The notes under the pieces are model-generated. The model saw only the letters and a program-made list of their open reading frames with translations. It searched no databases and was not told the origin of the DNA. Positions 41,254-49,373 of a stretch of DNA of 64,000 bases are shown here, piece after piece; the stretch's first letter is position 1; each line of letters opens with the position of its first letter. Source of the stretch: Nocardia sp. GTDB taxonomy: Bacteria > Actinomycetota > Actinomycetes > Mycobacteriales > Mycobacteriaceae. A program made the position numbers and the translations under genes. The DNA lies in NCBI RefSeq assembly GCF_025465275.1, contig NZ_JAODNK010000181.1, forward strand, positions 1-64,000, written 5' to 3'.

Positions 41254-41655
41254 ATGATCCGATTCCGGAAGTCGGCCCTCGCGGTTACCACTCTCGCCGC
41301 CGCGGCGGCAGCACTGGTGCTGGCTGCGCCCGATGCGTCGGCGTACCTCAACAGTGTGAATGTGTCCTCGGGCTCGAGTATCCCGCTGGGCAGCGGCGGG
41401 TACGGCACCAATTGCTCGTACACGGTCACCGTGAACGGCAGCCCGTACGAGCAGGTCTGGCTCTACGACACCAATACCGCCACCTTCGGCCAGCAGCAGT
41501 TCAACCTGGGCAGCGGCGGCACGGGCACGTCCAGTTGGACACCGACCTCGACCGGTCAGCACTTCATCGAGGCTTGGTCCTACAACGGGCAGCAGTGGGC
41601 GCAAGTGCAGGTCGGGACCGGTATCAATCTGGGCAGCGCCTGCGTGGTCAGTTGA
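41254..41655 (+). CDS. Small secreted Ig-like protein
   Basis: A 133-residue exported protein. The signal peptide FRKSALAVTTLAAAAAALVL ends near DASA (cleavage around residue 28). The mature part is a single beta-sandwich-like domain rich in Gly, Ser, Thr and Tyr, with cysteines in TNCSYT and SACVVS that probably pair, and the WLYDTN and HFIEAW strands common in actinobacterial Ig-like secreted proteins. No enzyme motif. The ATG at 41254 has GGAG upstream; ATG 41245 is less well spaced. Function is unknown, perhaps cell-envelope associated. Confidence 0.75.
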   Translation: MIRFRKSALAVTTLAAAAAALVLAAPDASAYLNSVNVSSGSSIPLGSGGYGTNCSYTVTVNGSPYEQVWLYDTNTATFGQQQFNLGSGGTGTSSWTPTSTGQHFIEAWSYNGQQWAQVQVGTGINLGSACVVS

Positions 41656-41732
41656 GCGTTCGCGCTGCATGATCGGACCGTCCGGCGCCGGGTGTGCACC
41701 GACACCCGGGGCCGGGCACTACTCTTCAGGAG

Positions 41733-42356
41733 GTGCAGACCGAGCAGCCTCCCTCCGACGCCGAACCCCGTATCTGGGGCGGAACTACCCTCACCGAACG
41801 CCGTGAGGCCCGCCGCGCCGCGCTGCTCGACGCCGCCCTCGATCTGATCGGCGAGTCCGGCGCCGGGGCGGTCACCATGCGCGCGGTCTGCCGCAAGGCC
41901 ACTCTCACAGACCGCTATTTCTACGAAAGTTTCACCAGCAGAGACGAACTGCTGGATGTGCTGTACCGCCAGATCGCCGACGAGTTCCTGGAACCGATGA
42001 CCGCGTTCGCGGTGGCAGACGACCCGCATCGCGACCGCGCGCTGGCGGAAGTTCTGGTCGACAAGGTGCTGCAAGACCCCCGCAAATCCCGACTGTTCCT
42101 CGTCGAGCCGTACTCCTCCACGGGCCTGGGCCAGACCACCATTGCGGTCATGCCCGCCTTCACCCGGCTCATCCAGGATCATCTGTTCGTCCACATCGCC
42201 GATCCCACCCGCCGCCGCCTCGCCGCGGTCACCATGGCCAGCGGCAATGCCGGCATGTTCTCGGCCTGGCTCAACGGCACGCTGCGCGCGACCCGCGACC
42301 AGATCGTCGATCATCTGGTCCAGACGATCGCCGCCTATCGCGGCATGTACCGCTGA
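41733..42356 (+). CDS. TetR-family regulator
   Basis: A 207-residue TetR protein. The helix-turn-helix includes ALLDAALDLIGESGAGAVTMRAVCRKATLTDRYFYESFTSRDEL, with the variant YESFTSR signature. The C-terminal domain has no recognisable ligand group. The start is uncertain: the GTG at 41733 is about 7 nt after a TACTCT box at 41720-41725 and could be leaderless, while a GTG at 41694 would add 13 residues. No target gene adjoins it; it follows the secreted protein by 77 bp. Confidence 0.8.
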   Translation: MQTEQPPSDAEPRIWGGTTLTERREARRAALLDAALDLIGESGAGAVTMRAVCRKATLTDRYFYESFTSRDELLDVLYRQIADEFLEPMTAFAVADDPHRDRALAEVLVDKVLQDPRKSRLFLVEPYSSTGLGQTTIAVMPAFTRLIQDHLFVHIADPTRRRLAAVTMASGNAGMFSAWLNGTLRATRDQIVDHLVQTIAAYRGMYR

Positions 42357-42578
42357 GCAATCGCACGGACGCAGCATCGGAGATGAGAGAGCCACCCGGC
42401 TGAAGAATGTCGCCGGTGCAGGCACGCAGAGCGACTATGTGGCCGGCTGTCGGCCGAATTGATGGAGCAATTGACGGTCGTGCTGCGCGCCCGTTTCGAC
42501 CTCTGAAACTTCTCGCCGAATACGGGTGAGCTTTCTCGTCTCCGATGTCGGCTCACCCCTTCGGTTCTCGCGGTGAAT

Positions 42579-42875
42579 TCAGTCGTGCATGGTCGGGCTG
42601 GGGTTGGGGCGAATGCGGACGGTGGGGTCCGTGGCCACCATCGTCGAAGGCAGCGCGCCCAGGCGCCCGTCGTCCTTGTAGACGACCGAAACTCCGCTCG
42701 CGATCGCGTAGGCCAGGTCCCGATCCACCAGCAGTTCCCTCGCCCCTACGTTGAAGACGAACACCTCGTCGTTCTCGACGATGGTGCGGTCGTCCAAACA
42801 GAAGGTGCCCCAGCGCCATTCGGGCGCCAACACATCTCGAATACTCTGCCGCGCCTGCTCATACGTCACGCCCAT
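42579..42875 (-). CDS. Imm35/YrhB-like small protein
   Basis: A 98-residue cytoplasmic protein. The layout (YEQARQSIRDVL, then GTFCLDDRTIVENDEVFVFNV, RELLVDRDLAYAIASGVSVVYKDDGRL) resembles the Imm35/YrhB immunity-protein family, which neutralises toxins in polymorphic toxin systems; the similarity is from memory of the pattern and is not certain. No toxin gene is next to it, so it may be an orphan immunity gene. The ATG at 42875 is preceded by GGAGG at a rather long distance. Confidence 0.5.
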   Translation of the reverse strand: MGVTYEQARQSIRDVLAPEWRWGTFCLDDRTIVENDEVFVFNVGARELLVDRDLAYAIASGVSVVYKDDGRLGALPSTMVATDPTVRIRPNPSPTMHD

Positions 42876-43034
42876 ACTTTCCCCGCCACCTCCCGGACCC
42901 ACGACCACACTCCACACAATTGCCTAACGCATTGTCCTCCATACCCTTTGCCATTCCGGAAACCAGCGGATCGACGGCGCGTCGGCAGCACAATTGGTAC
43001 GGCGGCGACAATTCGGGCCACGAGATCGGCCGGG

Positions 43035-43166
43035 ATGCAAGCGATTCGAACGGCGGGCGAATACACTCACCTGTTCGACACCGACCCGCACTCCCGCGAA
43101 TTCATCGCCCACTACGGCGACCAGATCGCCCTCCTGGCCCGCTACCTCGGCCTCGACCCCGCCTGA
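43035..43166 (+). CDS. Possible 43-residue small protein
   Basis: An ATG-started reading frame encodes a small acidic protein with normal amino-acid composition (GEYTHLFDTDPHSREFIAHY, then GDQIALLARYLGLDPA). It lacks a strong ribosome site and I know no relative. It could be a real small protein or the tail of a decayed gene, since the frame extends upstream without a stop but loses coding character. Confidence 0.3.
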   Translation: MQAIRTAGEYTHLFDTDPHSREFIAHYGDQIALLARYLGLDPA

Positions 43167-43298
43167 ATCGCGTACTCTCGCACCGAATAACAGTCGTTAT
43201 GGCGCAGGTCACACTGCCCGCACTGTCACAGGAATCGGGTCACCGGCATCTCATGTTCGTCCGCTGCATCGCGCAGCACTACGAGTGAGGACGACGCT

Positions 43299-43784
43299 AT
43301 GGAACCCCGTTTCAACCTGGTCGGCACCGAGGTCGGCGCCAAGTTCGCCAAGCGGTTCGGCAATGCCAGCCTGGTGATCATCGGATCGACCCTGCCCAAG
43401 GTCACCCAGGAACTGGTGATGCTGCGCGTGAGTCAGGTCAACGGCTGCGGCTACTGCACCGATGCGCACAGCAAGAATCTCGCGCATGCCGGAGAGCCTG
43501 CGGTCCGGATCAACCTCGTCGCCGCGTGGCGCGAGGCCACGGTATTCACCGAAGACGAGCGTGCCGCGCTCGCGCTCGCCGAGGAGGGCACCCGGCTCGC
43601 CGACGCCCATCACGGCGTGTCCGACGAGACCTGGGCCCAGGTGCGCAAGCACTTCGACGACGAGCAGATCGCGGCGCTGGTCGCGCTGATCGCCCAGGTC
43701 AATGCGGCCAACCGGTTGGGCGTGATCATCCGCCAGCAGGGCGGCTCCTACGAGCCCGGCACGTTCGAGACCGCGGCCAACTGA
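43299..43784 (+). CDS. AhpD-like carboxymuconolactone decarboxylase family protein
   Basis: A 161-residue all-helical protein of the CMD/AhpD family. The redox motif CGYC (50-53) with following TDAH is the AhpD-type active site, which reduces peroxidases or handles peroxides. The opening ELVMLRVSQVNGC and late VALIAQVNAANRLGV are typical. It stands alone and ends in a strong hairpin shared with the convergent VOC gene. Substrate or partner peroxidase is not encoded nearby. Confidence 0.85.
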   Translation: MEPRFNLVGTEVGAKFAKRFGNASLVIIGSTLPKVTQELVMLRVSQVNGCGYCTDAHSKNLAHAGEPAVRINLVAAWREATVFTEDERAALALAEEGTRLADAHHGVSDETWAQVRKHFDDEQIAALVALIAQVNAANRLGVIIRQQGGSYEPGTFETAAN

Positions 43785-43800
43785 TCCGCCGGTGAATCCC

Positions 43801-43835
43801 GGCCCGGCCCAGGGTCATTCGACCCGGGCCGGGCC
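43801..43835. terminator. Strong hairpin between AhpD-like and VOC genes
   Basis: GGCCCGGCCC, a bulged A, and GGGTC (43801-43816) pair fully with 43821-43835 around an ATTC loop: 15 base pairs with one bulge. It lies between convergent genes and probably ends both transcripts. Confidence 0.6.
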
Positions 43836-43911
43836 CACACGATCGCCGCTGAACGCCCTGGCCGCACGCACGCACGGCACCGTGCATGCGTGCCGGCTGC
43901 GACGAGCCGGC

Positions 43912-44331
43912 TCAGGCCTGGGCGGGCAACTGCGCCAGGCGCAGGTTGTTGCCGGACGGGTCCCGGAAGGAGCAGTCGATACCGTAGGCCTGCTCCTGGG
44001 GCTTCTCGGTGAATTCGACGCCGCGCGACTGCAGTGCCTCGAAGTCCCGCTGCACATCGTCGGTGGTCAGGAAGACCGCTCCGGCATAGCCCTTGGACAT
44101 CAGGTCGCGCACCTGCGCCTGGGTCGCCGAGTCCATGACCGGCGGCCCGGGAATGGCCATGAGGACGATGTCGATATCGGGCTGCCCGACCGGACCGACC
44201 GAGAGCCACCGGAAGTCGCCCATCTCCGGCATGGTGACATCGCTGCGCAATTCCATCCCGACCTTCTCCGTATAGAAGGTGAGTGCGGCGGCCTGGTCGT
44301 GGACCCACAGTTGCACGCTGGTGATTTTCAT
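43912..44331 (-). CDS. VOC-family (glyoxalase-like) protein
   Basis: A 139-residue protein of the vicinal oxygen chelate fold with two beta-alpha-beta-beta-beta repeats. MKITSVQLWVHDQAAALTFYTEKVGM in parts is the standard opening, and the C-terminus has SFRDPSGNNLRLAQ, where a metal-binding glutamate usually precedes; here that position is Arg-Leu, so a metal site may be altered. Members act as glyoxalases, dioxygenases or antibiotic-binding resistance proteins. The ATG at 44331 follows GGGAG. It stands alone. Confidence 0.8.
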   Translation of the reverse strand: MKITSVQLWVHDQAAALTFYTEKVGMELRSDVTMPEMGDFRWLSVGPVGQPDIDIVLMAIPGPPVMDSATQAQVRDLMSKGYAGAVFLTTDDVQRDFEALQSRGVEFTEKPQEQAYGIDCSFRDPSGNNLRLAQLPAQA

Positions 44332-44644
44332 CGTTTCTCCCTGATGTGGACCTGATGTCGACATGCTGAACGCTAATGCGCCGATACCGGCGGGGTCTTC
44401 TCGAAACGTGCTGTTTTGTCGTGTGCGCGCAGCCCGATGGCCTTCGATTTGCCCGTCACATTCGAGCCAGTGTGGTCCATGTCACAAACCCCTTGAACCC
44501 GCTGGTAGCCGCCGATCCTTCCCGAACGCGGAGTAGCGGCTCGCGTTTGCTGAAACAGACTCCCGGGTACGTCGAGTCTTCGTGTGGGTTCCAGAACTCC
44601 CCCCGCACCCGACCGATACTCGCGATCAGGGAAAAGAGGCGTGC

Positions 44645-46000
44645 ATGTCGACCCGCGACCCGAAATCCGCACAGCAGACCCGTGCGGTGGCCGCAGCGGC
44701 CATGGGCAACGCCACCGAATGGTTCGACTACGGCGTGTATGCCGCGGCTGCCACCTACATCACCGCCGCCTTCTTTCCCGGACATCTCGGCGCGCTGGGC
44801 ACCATGCTGGGTTTCGCGGTGTCGTTCCTGCTGCGCCCGCTGGGCGGCATGGTGTGGGGGCCGCTCGGCGACCGGGTCGGCCGAAAAGCCGTGCTGGCCG
44901 CCACCATTCTGCTCATGGCGGCCGCGACCGGCGCCCTCGGCATCCTGCCCAGCCACGCCACCGCCGGGGTGCTCGCACCCATCCTGCTGATCACTCTGCG
45001 AGTGGTGCAGGGTTTTTCCACCGGCGGTGAATACGGTGGCGCCGCAACCTATCTCGCCGAAACATGCAGTGATCGCCGGCGCGGGTTCCTGGGCAGCTTC
45101 CTGGAATTCGGCACCCTGGGCGGTTTTGTCGGCGGTTCGGCCGTGGTTCTGGCCTGTCAGCTGGTGCTGGGCTCGGACGCCATGTACGCGTGGGGCTGGC
45201 GCATTCCGTTCCTGCTGGCCGTGCCGCTCGGGCTCATCGGCTGGTATCTGCGCTCGCGCCTGGAGGAGTCCCCGGTCTTCACCGAGGTGCAGGCCCAGCA
45301 GCAGCAGCCGACCGGATTGCGGGTGCTGTTCACCGACTACCGGCGCGAGCTGCTGACTCTGGCCGGGCTGGTGGTCGCGCTCAATATCGCGAACTACACC
45401 CTGCTGACCTATCAGCCGACCTATCTGCAGCACACCCTGGGCATGGGTGAATCCACCACCACCGCCATGATGCTGGTGGGCCAGCTGATCATGATGGCGG
45501 CGCTGCCGTTCTTCGGGCGCCTGTCCGACCGCGTCGGCCGCCGGCCCCTGTGGCTGTATTCGCTGATCGGCCTGGCGGTGCTGGCTGTCCCTATGTACTG
45601 GCTGATGGGACGCGGAACCGTCTGGGCCGTCCTCGGTTTCGTGACGCTGAGCTTGCTGTATCTGCCGCAGTTGGCGACCATCACCGCCACCTTCCCCGCG
45701 ATCTTCCCGACCCATGTCCGCTACGCGGGATTCGCGCTGGGCTACAACGTGTCCACCGCCGTCTTCGGCGGCACCGCGCCGCTGGTGAACGAGGCGGTCA
45801 TCGACGGCACCGGCTGGACCCTGTTCCCGGCGCTCTACATGGTCTTCGGCTGCGGTATCGGCCTGATCGCCTGGGCCTTCCTGCGCGAGACCGCGGGCGC
45901 CTCGCTGCGCGGCACTGACGTGCCCGATTCCGGCGAGATACCCATCATCGCGAAGGCCGGGCCTGCCGCCGATTCGCGAGGCTCGGCCGTCAGCGCGTGA
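44645..46000 (+). CDS. MFS metabolite:H+ symporter (MHS family)
   Basis: A 451-residue membrane protein with about 12 helices. MGNATEWFDYGVYA near the start is the hallmark of the MHS family (ProP, KgtP, ShiA), and GDRVGRKAVL is the loop 2-3 motif. A further GRLSDRVGRRPLW repeats it in the second half, and VVQGFSTGGEYGGAATYLAE is the TM4-5 motif. Transported compounds in this family are osmolytes or dicarboxylates; none can be assigned. GAGG lies before the ATG at 44645. It has no linked enzyme genes. Confidence 0.9.
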   Translation: MSTRDPKSAQQTRAVAAAAMGNATEWFDYGVYAAAATYITAAFFPGHLGALGTMLGFAVSFLLRPLGGMVWGPLGDRVGRKAVLAATILLMAAATGALGILPSHATAGVLAPILLITLRVVQGFSTGGEYGGAATYLAETCSDRRRGFLGSFLEFGTLGGFVGGSAVVLACQLVLGSDAMYAWGWRIPFLLAVPLGLIGWYLRSRLEESPVFTEVQAQQQQPTGLRVLFTDYRRELLTLAGLVVALNIANYTLLTYQPTYLQHTLGMGESTTTAMMLVGQLIMMAALPFFGRLSDRVGRRPLWLYSLIGLAVLAVPMYWLMGRGTVWAVLGFVTLSLLYLPQLATITATFPAIFPTHVRYAGFALGYNVSTAVFGGTAPLVNEAVIDGTGWTLFPALYMVFGCGIGLIAWAFLRETAGASLRGTDVPDSGEIPIIAKAGPAADSRGSAVSA

Positions 46001-46061
46001 CCGGCCGCCCGCGTTTGCGGCACACGAGGTCCGATTCGCCTGTCGGAGAACGGCTTTCCCG

Positions 46062-46475
46062 TCAGGACGGACTGTTCTGCGGACGGCCGAAGAAGCGCAC
46101 CATGCAGGAGGGGACGCGCGCGTGCTGGGCGGCGGGCGGGTAGGCGGCGCGGTACGCGGTCGGTGAGCGCCCGTAGGTGCGGGTGAAGGTGGTGGTGAAG
46201 GAGCCGACGCTCTGCCAGCCGGCCCGGAAGCAGATATCGGCCACCGAATGATCGGTGCTGCGCAGTAGCGCGGCGGCGCGTTCCAGCCGCCGCGTGAGGA
46301 GATAGCTGTGAGGTGACTCGCCGAATGCGCGCCGAAATTCGCGGCTGAAATGCGCGCGCGACAATCCGGCCGCGGCGGCCATATCGGCGACACCGAGCGG
46401 CTCGCCGTAGCGCGCGTCGGCCAGATCCTTGGCCCGCAGCAGATGCCGTGCGATCGGAACAGAAACCACGTGCAC
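46062..46475 (-). CDS. Small AraC-type DNA-binding protein
   Basis: A 137-residue protein consisting mainly of the two AraC helix-turn-helix motifs: VADMAAAAGLSRAHFSREFRRAFGESPHSYL and VADICFRAGWQSVGSFTTTFTRTYGRSPTAYR. It has almost no N-terminal ligand domain, like SoxS/MarA-size regulators. The GTG at 46475 follows a CATACT box closely and may be leaderless; the gene is divergent from the M-box operon. Its target is unknown. Confidence 0.8.
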   Translation of the reverse strand: MHVVSVPIARHLLRAKDLADARYGEPLGVADMAAAAGLSRAHFSREFRRAFGESPHSYLLTRRLERAAALLRSTDHSVADICFRAGWQSVGSFTTTFTRTYGRSPTAYRAAYPPAAQHARVPSCMVRFFGRPQNSPS

Positions 46476-46523
46476 GAGTATGCCGCCACCGGGCGACAAA
46501 GATGCGACGGCCGCCACACCGGG

Positions 46524-46553
46524 TTGCCTAATGCAGCGACCAGGGTGTTTACT
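46524..46553 (+). promoter_or_regulatory. Promoter of the M-box operon
   Basis: TTGCCT (46524-46529) and TTTACT (46548-46553) are separated by 18 bp. Transcription would begin near 46560, just before the M-box aptamer. Confidence 0.5.
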
Positions 46554-46569
46554 CGCAACCGCAAGGTGC

Positions 46570-46735
46570 CGTCGTTAGCTGAGGCTCCTCTGCGGATATA
46601 GGCCGGCGACCCCGAACGTCGAGAGACGCCCCGGGTCAGGACAGGTCTCCCCGGATTAAGGGGTGATCCCGACCGGCTCCCACGCCTGGTGTGGGTTACG
46701 CCGTGGAGTGCCAAAGGTCTTACGAGGGTGGTCAC
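46570..46735 (+). promoter_or_regulatory. M-box (ykoK) Mg2+ riboswitch
   Basis: The conserved M-box blocks occur in order: TTAGCTGAGGCTCCT, GGATATA, GAACGTCGAGAGACGCC, GGTCAGGACAG, GATTAAGGGGTGATC and GAGTGCCAAAGGTCTTACGA. These form the three-helix junction that binds several Mg2+ ions. In known cases high Mg2+ folds the aptamer and turns off the downstream gene. It lies in the 457-bp leader of mgtC, about 200 nt before the mgtC start, so the mgtC-ABC operon should be expressed when Mg2+ is low. No T-rich terminator follows, so Rho or translation may be the expression platform. Confidence 0.9.
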
Positions 46736-46802
46736 CGTTCGGCGATGCACGCCGGAAACCACTCCCTCGGCGCGCTCGCAGACAGGCTGGGAGGTGAGTG
46801 TC

Positions 46803-46892
46803 ATGCCCGATGGACCGGACAAAGTTCCGTTAGCCAATCGTTCACCAGGCGACACTCCCTTTCTCCGCTGCGCGGTGCTTTCACCCCTGTAG
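46803..46892 (+). CDS. Proline-containing 29-residue leader ORF after the M-box
   Basis: An ATG preceded by GGGAGG at 7 nt opens a 29-codon frame (MPDGPDKVPLANRSPGDT...) that ends at a TAG 41 nt before mgtC. Six codons are for proline. Its place between the aptamer and mgtC resembles the proline-sensitive leaders mgtL and mgtP of enteric bacteria, where stalling at low Mg2+ or proline prevents termination. Whether it is translated is unknown; the good ribosome site favours it. Confidence 0.45.
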   Translation: MPDGPDKVPLANRSPGDTPFLRCAVLSPL

Positions 46893-46933
46893 CGTGCGTT
46901 CACGAGTGCGCCGACCTCTACTTGGAGGGCGTC

Positions 46934-47635
46934 ATGACCACGTGGGAAATGCTGCTTCGGCTCGGTGCGGGTGTCGGGTTCGGTGCGGTGATCGGGTTCG
47001 AGCGGCAATACCGGGCACGCATGGCCGGATTGCGCACGAATGCCTTGGTCTCCGCCGGAGCCACCCTGTTCGTGCTGCTGTCGGCACACGGTTTCAGCGG
47101 CAGCGACGCTGACCCGACTCGTGTTGCGGCACAGATTGTTTCCGGTATCGGCTTCCTCGGCGCGGGTGTCATCATGCGCGACGGGTTCAATATCCGCGGG
47201 CTCAATACCGCCGCCACGCTGTGGTGCGCGGCCGCGGTCGGCGCACTGACCGGCGCCGGCATGTACACCACGGCCGCCGCGGGCACAGTCGCCGTAGTGG
47301 TGGTCAATACCGCGCTGCGCACCGCCGCCCGCGCGGTGGACCGGCCGGTCGATCGCGATCAGGACGCGCTGTACGCGTTCACCGCCGTCACCGACGACGC
47401 CCACGAGGCCGCGGTGCGGTCACTGCTGGTGCAGTCGTTGACGCGCACCGACTTCCGGCTCGTATCCATCTCCAGTCACAACACCGTGCCCGGGCGGGTG
47501 GAGGTGCGTGCGGAGTTGACCGGTGACCGCCGCGACGACCGGCAGATGGAGTCCGCGGTGAGCCGCTTGAGCTTGGAGCCGTCGGTCACCAGCGTCGGCT
47601 GGCGCACGGTGCCGCAACCGGAGGTCGAGGCATGA
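46934..47635 (+). CDS. mgtC: MgtC/SapB family membrane protein
   Basis: A 233-residue inner-membrane protein. Four or five hydrophobic segments carry the family signatures GFERQYRARMAGLRTNALV and QIVSGIGFLGAGVIMRDG; the last 85 residues form the soluble ACT-like C-terminal domain. MgtC proteins help bacteria survive low Mg2+ and inside macrophages and, in Salmonella, inhibit the F-type ATP synthase; they are not transporters. GGAGGG precedes the ATG. It is the first gene after the M-box and overlaps the permease start by 4 bp (ATGA). Confidence 0.9.
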   Translation: MTTWEMLLRLGAGVGFGAVIGFERQYRARMAGLRTNALVSAGATLFVLLSAHGFSGSDADPTRVAAQIVSGIGFLGAGVIMRDGFNIRGLNTAATLWCAAAVGALTGAGMYTTAAAGTVAVVVVNTALRTAARAVDRPVDRDQDALYAFTAVTDDAHEAAVRSLLVQSLTRTDFRLVSISSHNTVPGRVEVRAELTGDRRDDRQMESAVSRLSLEPSVTSVGWRTVPQPEVEA

Positions 47636-49362
47636 GCACCACCTATCCCACGCGCGGCGTGCTGGATCGCCCGCGCTCGCGCTGGGCCGATATCGCGGTC
47701 TTCGCGGGCGCGGCCGTCCTGATCTGGCTGGTGGTGCGGGTGTCGCAGGGCATGAATGTGCCCTTCGACGATTCGGCCGCACCGTCGAGGATTTCCACCG
47801 ATCCCGCCGAGTTGCCCTACTACGCGGCGCGGTCGCTGCTGCGCATGTTCCTCGCTCTGGGTCTGTCGATCGTATTCACCTTTATTTTCGCGACGGCGGC
47901 CGCGCGGCTGCCGCGCGCGGAGAAGGTCATGCTCCCGGCGCTCGACATTCTGCAGTCGGTGCCGATCCTGGGTTTCCTGTCGGTGACCGTGACCGGGTTC
48001 ATCGCCCTGTTCCCGGGCTCCACCCTGGGTTTGGAGGCCGCGTCGATTTTCGCGATCTTCACCTCGCAGGCCTGGAATATGGCGTTCGCGTTCCACCACA
48101 GCCTGGTTTCGCAGCCGCGCGAACTCGACGAGGCGGCCCGCAATCTGAGATTGTCCCGCTGGCAACGCTTCTGGCGACTGGATGTGCCCAGCGGCATGTT
48201 CCCGCTGGTGTGGAACGCGATGATGAGTTTCGGCGGCGGCTGGTTCTTCCTCACCGCGGCCGAGGCGATCAGCGTCAACAATCGCGAATACGCGCTGCCG
48301 GGCATCGGCTCCTATGTGGCCAGCGCGGCCGCCGAAAGCAATACCGGCAAGGTGCTTTTGGCGATCGCCGCCATGATCGTCATGGTGGTGGGCTTGAATG
48401 TGCTGTTCTGGCGGCCGATCACGGTGTGGGTGGAGCGTTTCCGCTTCGAGGACACCAAATCCGCACAGGCGCCGCGCAGTCTCGTGCTGAATCTGCTGCG
48501 CCGCAGCCACATCATGCTGCTGCTGGGCCGGATCTTCGGGCCGCTGGTGTATCCGATCGACCGGATGATGCGCGTGTTCGGCCTGGCCGAGCACCAGCTG
48601 TACGTCCCGGAAAAGCGCCGCCGCGCCAATGATCTGGTGTTCGCGGTCATCGTTTCGGTGGCCTTGGCGGCGGGCTGTTTCCTCATGCTGCGCTACATCC
48701 AGTCCACGGTCGGTTTCGAGGAGCTGTTGCACGCCGCCGGTCTGGGCGCGATCACCCTGGCGCGCGTCATCGTGGTGCTGATCTTCGCCACCATCATCTG
48801 GGTGCCGGTCGGTGTGTGGATCGGGTTGAACCCCAAGGTGTCCCGCATCGCGCAGCCGATCGTGCAGGTGCTGGCCAGCTTCCCCGCCAACTTCCTGTTC
48901 CCGCTCATCGGCGCGGTGCTGGTGGCGACCAATGCGAGCCTGCAGTGGGCGGGCATCGTGCTGATGGCCCTGGGCGCGCAGTGGTACATCCTGTTCAATG
49001 TCATCGCGGGCGCGTCGGCGGTCCCCAATGATCTGCGGGAGGCCGCGACCAGTCTGCAGCTGCCGCGCACCCTGTGGTGGCGGCGGCTGATCCTGCCCGC
49101 CATCTTCCCCAGCTTCGTCACCGGCGCCATCACCGCGGCGGGCGGGGCCTGGAATGCCTCCATCGTCGCCGAAGTCGTGAAATTCGGCGACACCACCTTG
49201 ACGGCGACCGGTCTGGGTTCCTATATCGCCGACGCCACCAGCGTCGGCGACGGCCCGCGCATTCTGGTGGGCGTGCTCATCATGAGCGCCTATGTGGTCG
49301 GCCTCAATCGACTCTTCTGGCGGCGGCTGTACGCCCTCGCGCAGCGCCGCTACTCGTTTTAA
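47632..49362 (+). CDS. Double-length ABC transporter permease (NitT/TauT-like)
   Basis: A 576-residue membrane protein made of two homologous ABC permease halves in tandem. Each half has about six helices and a cytoplasmic EAA loop: ELDEAARNLRLSRWQRFWRLDVP near residue 165 and DLREAATSLQLPRTLWWRRLILP near 465, here cited by their EAA cores. The halves resemble nitrate/taurine permeases, but no substrate-binding protein is encoded beside it. Start overlap with mgtC and control by the M-box suggest a role in Mg2+ or other divalent ion uptake. This assignment is inference from position. Confidence 0.8.
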   Translation: MSTTYPTRGVLDRPRSRWADIAVFAGAAVLIWLVVRVSQGMNVPFDDSAAPSRISTDPAELPYYAARSLLRMFLALGLSIVFTFIFATAAARLPRAEKVMLPALDILQSVPILGFLSVTVTGFIALFPGSTLGLEAASIFAIFTSQAWNMAFAFHHSLVSQPRELDEAARNLRLSRWQRFWRLDVPSGMFPLVWNAMMSFGGGWFFLTAAEAISVNNREYALPGIGSYVASAAAESNTGKVLLAIAAMIVMVVGLNVLFWRPITVWVERFRFEDTKSAQAPRSLVLNLLRRSHIMLLLGRIFGPLVYPIDRMMRVFGLAEHQLYVPEKRRRANDLVFAVIVSVALAAGCFLMLRYIQSTVGFEELLHAAGLGAITLARVIVVLIFATIIWVPVGVWIGLNPKVSRIAQPIVQVLASFPANFLFPLIGAVLVATNASLQWAGIVLMALGAQWYILFNVIAGASAVPNDLREAATSLQLPRTLWWRRLILPAIFPSFVTGAITAAGGAWNASIVAEVVKFGDTTLTATGLGSYIADATSVGDGPRILVGVLIMSAYVVGLNRLFWRRLYALAQRRYSF

Positions 49363-49373
49363 GGAGACAGGAC

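Noticed and set aside
44456..47404. A 982-codon open frame on the minus strand
   Set aside because: It lies antisense to the MFS symporter, AraC gene, riboswitch and mgtC. Its sequence is Gln/His/Gly/Arg-rich low complexity, the usual artefact of high-GC antisense frames.
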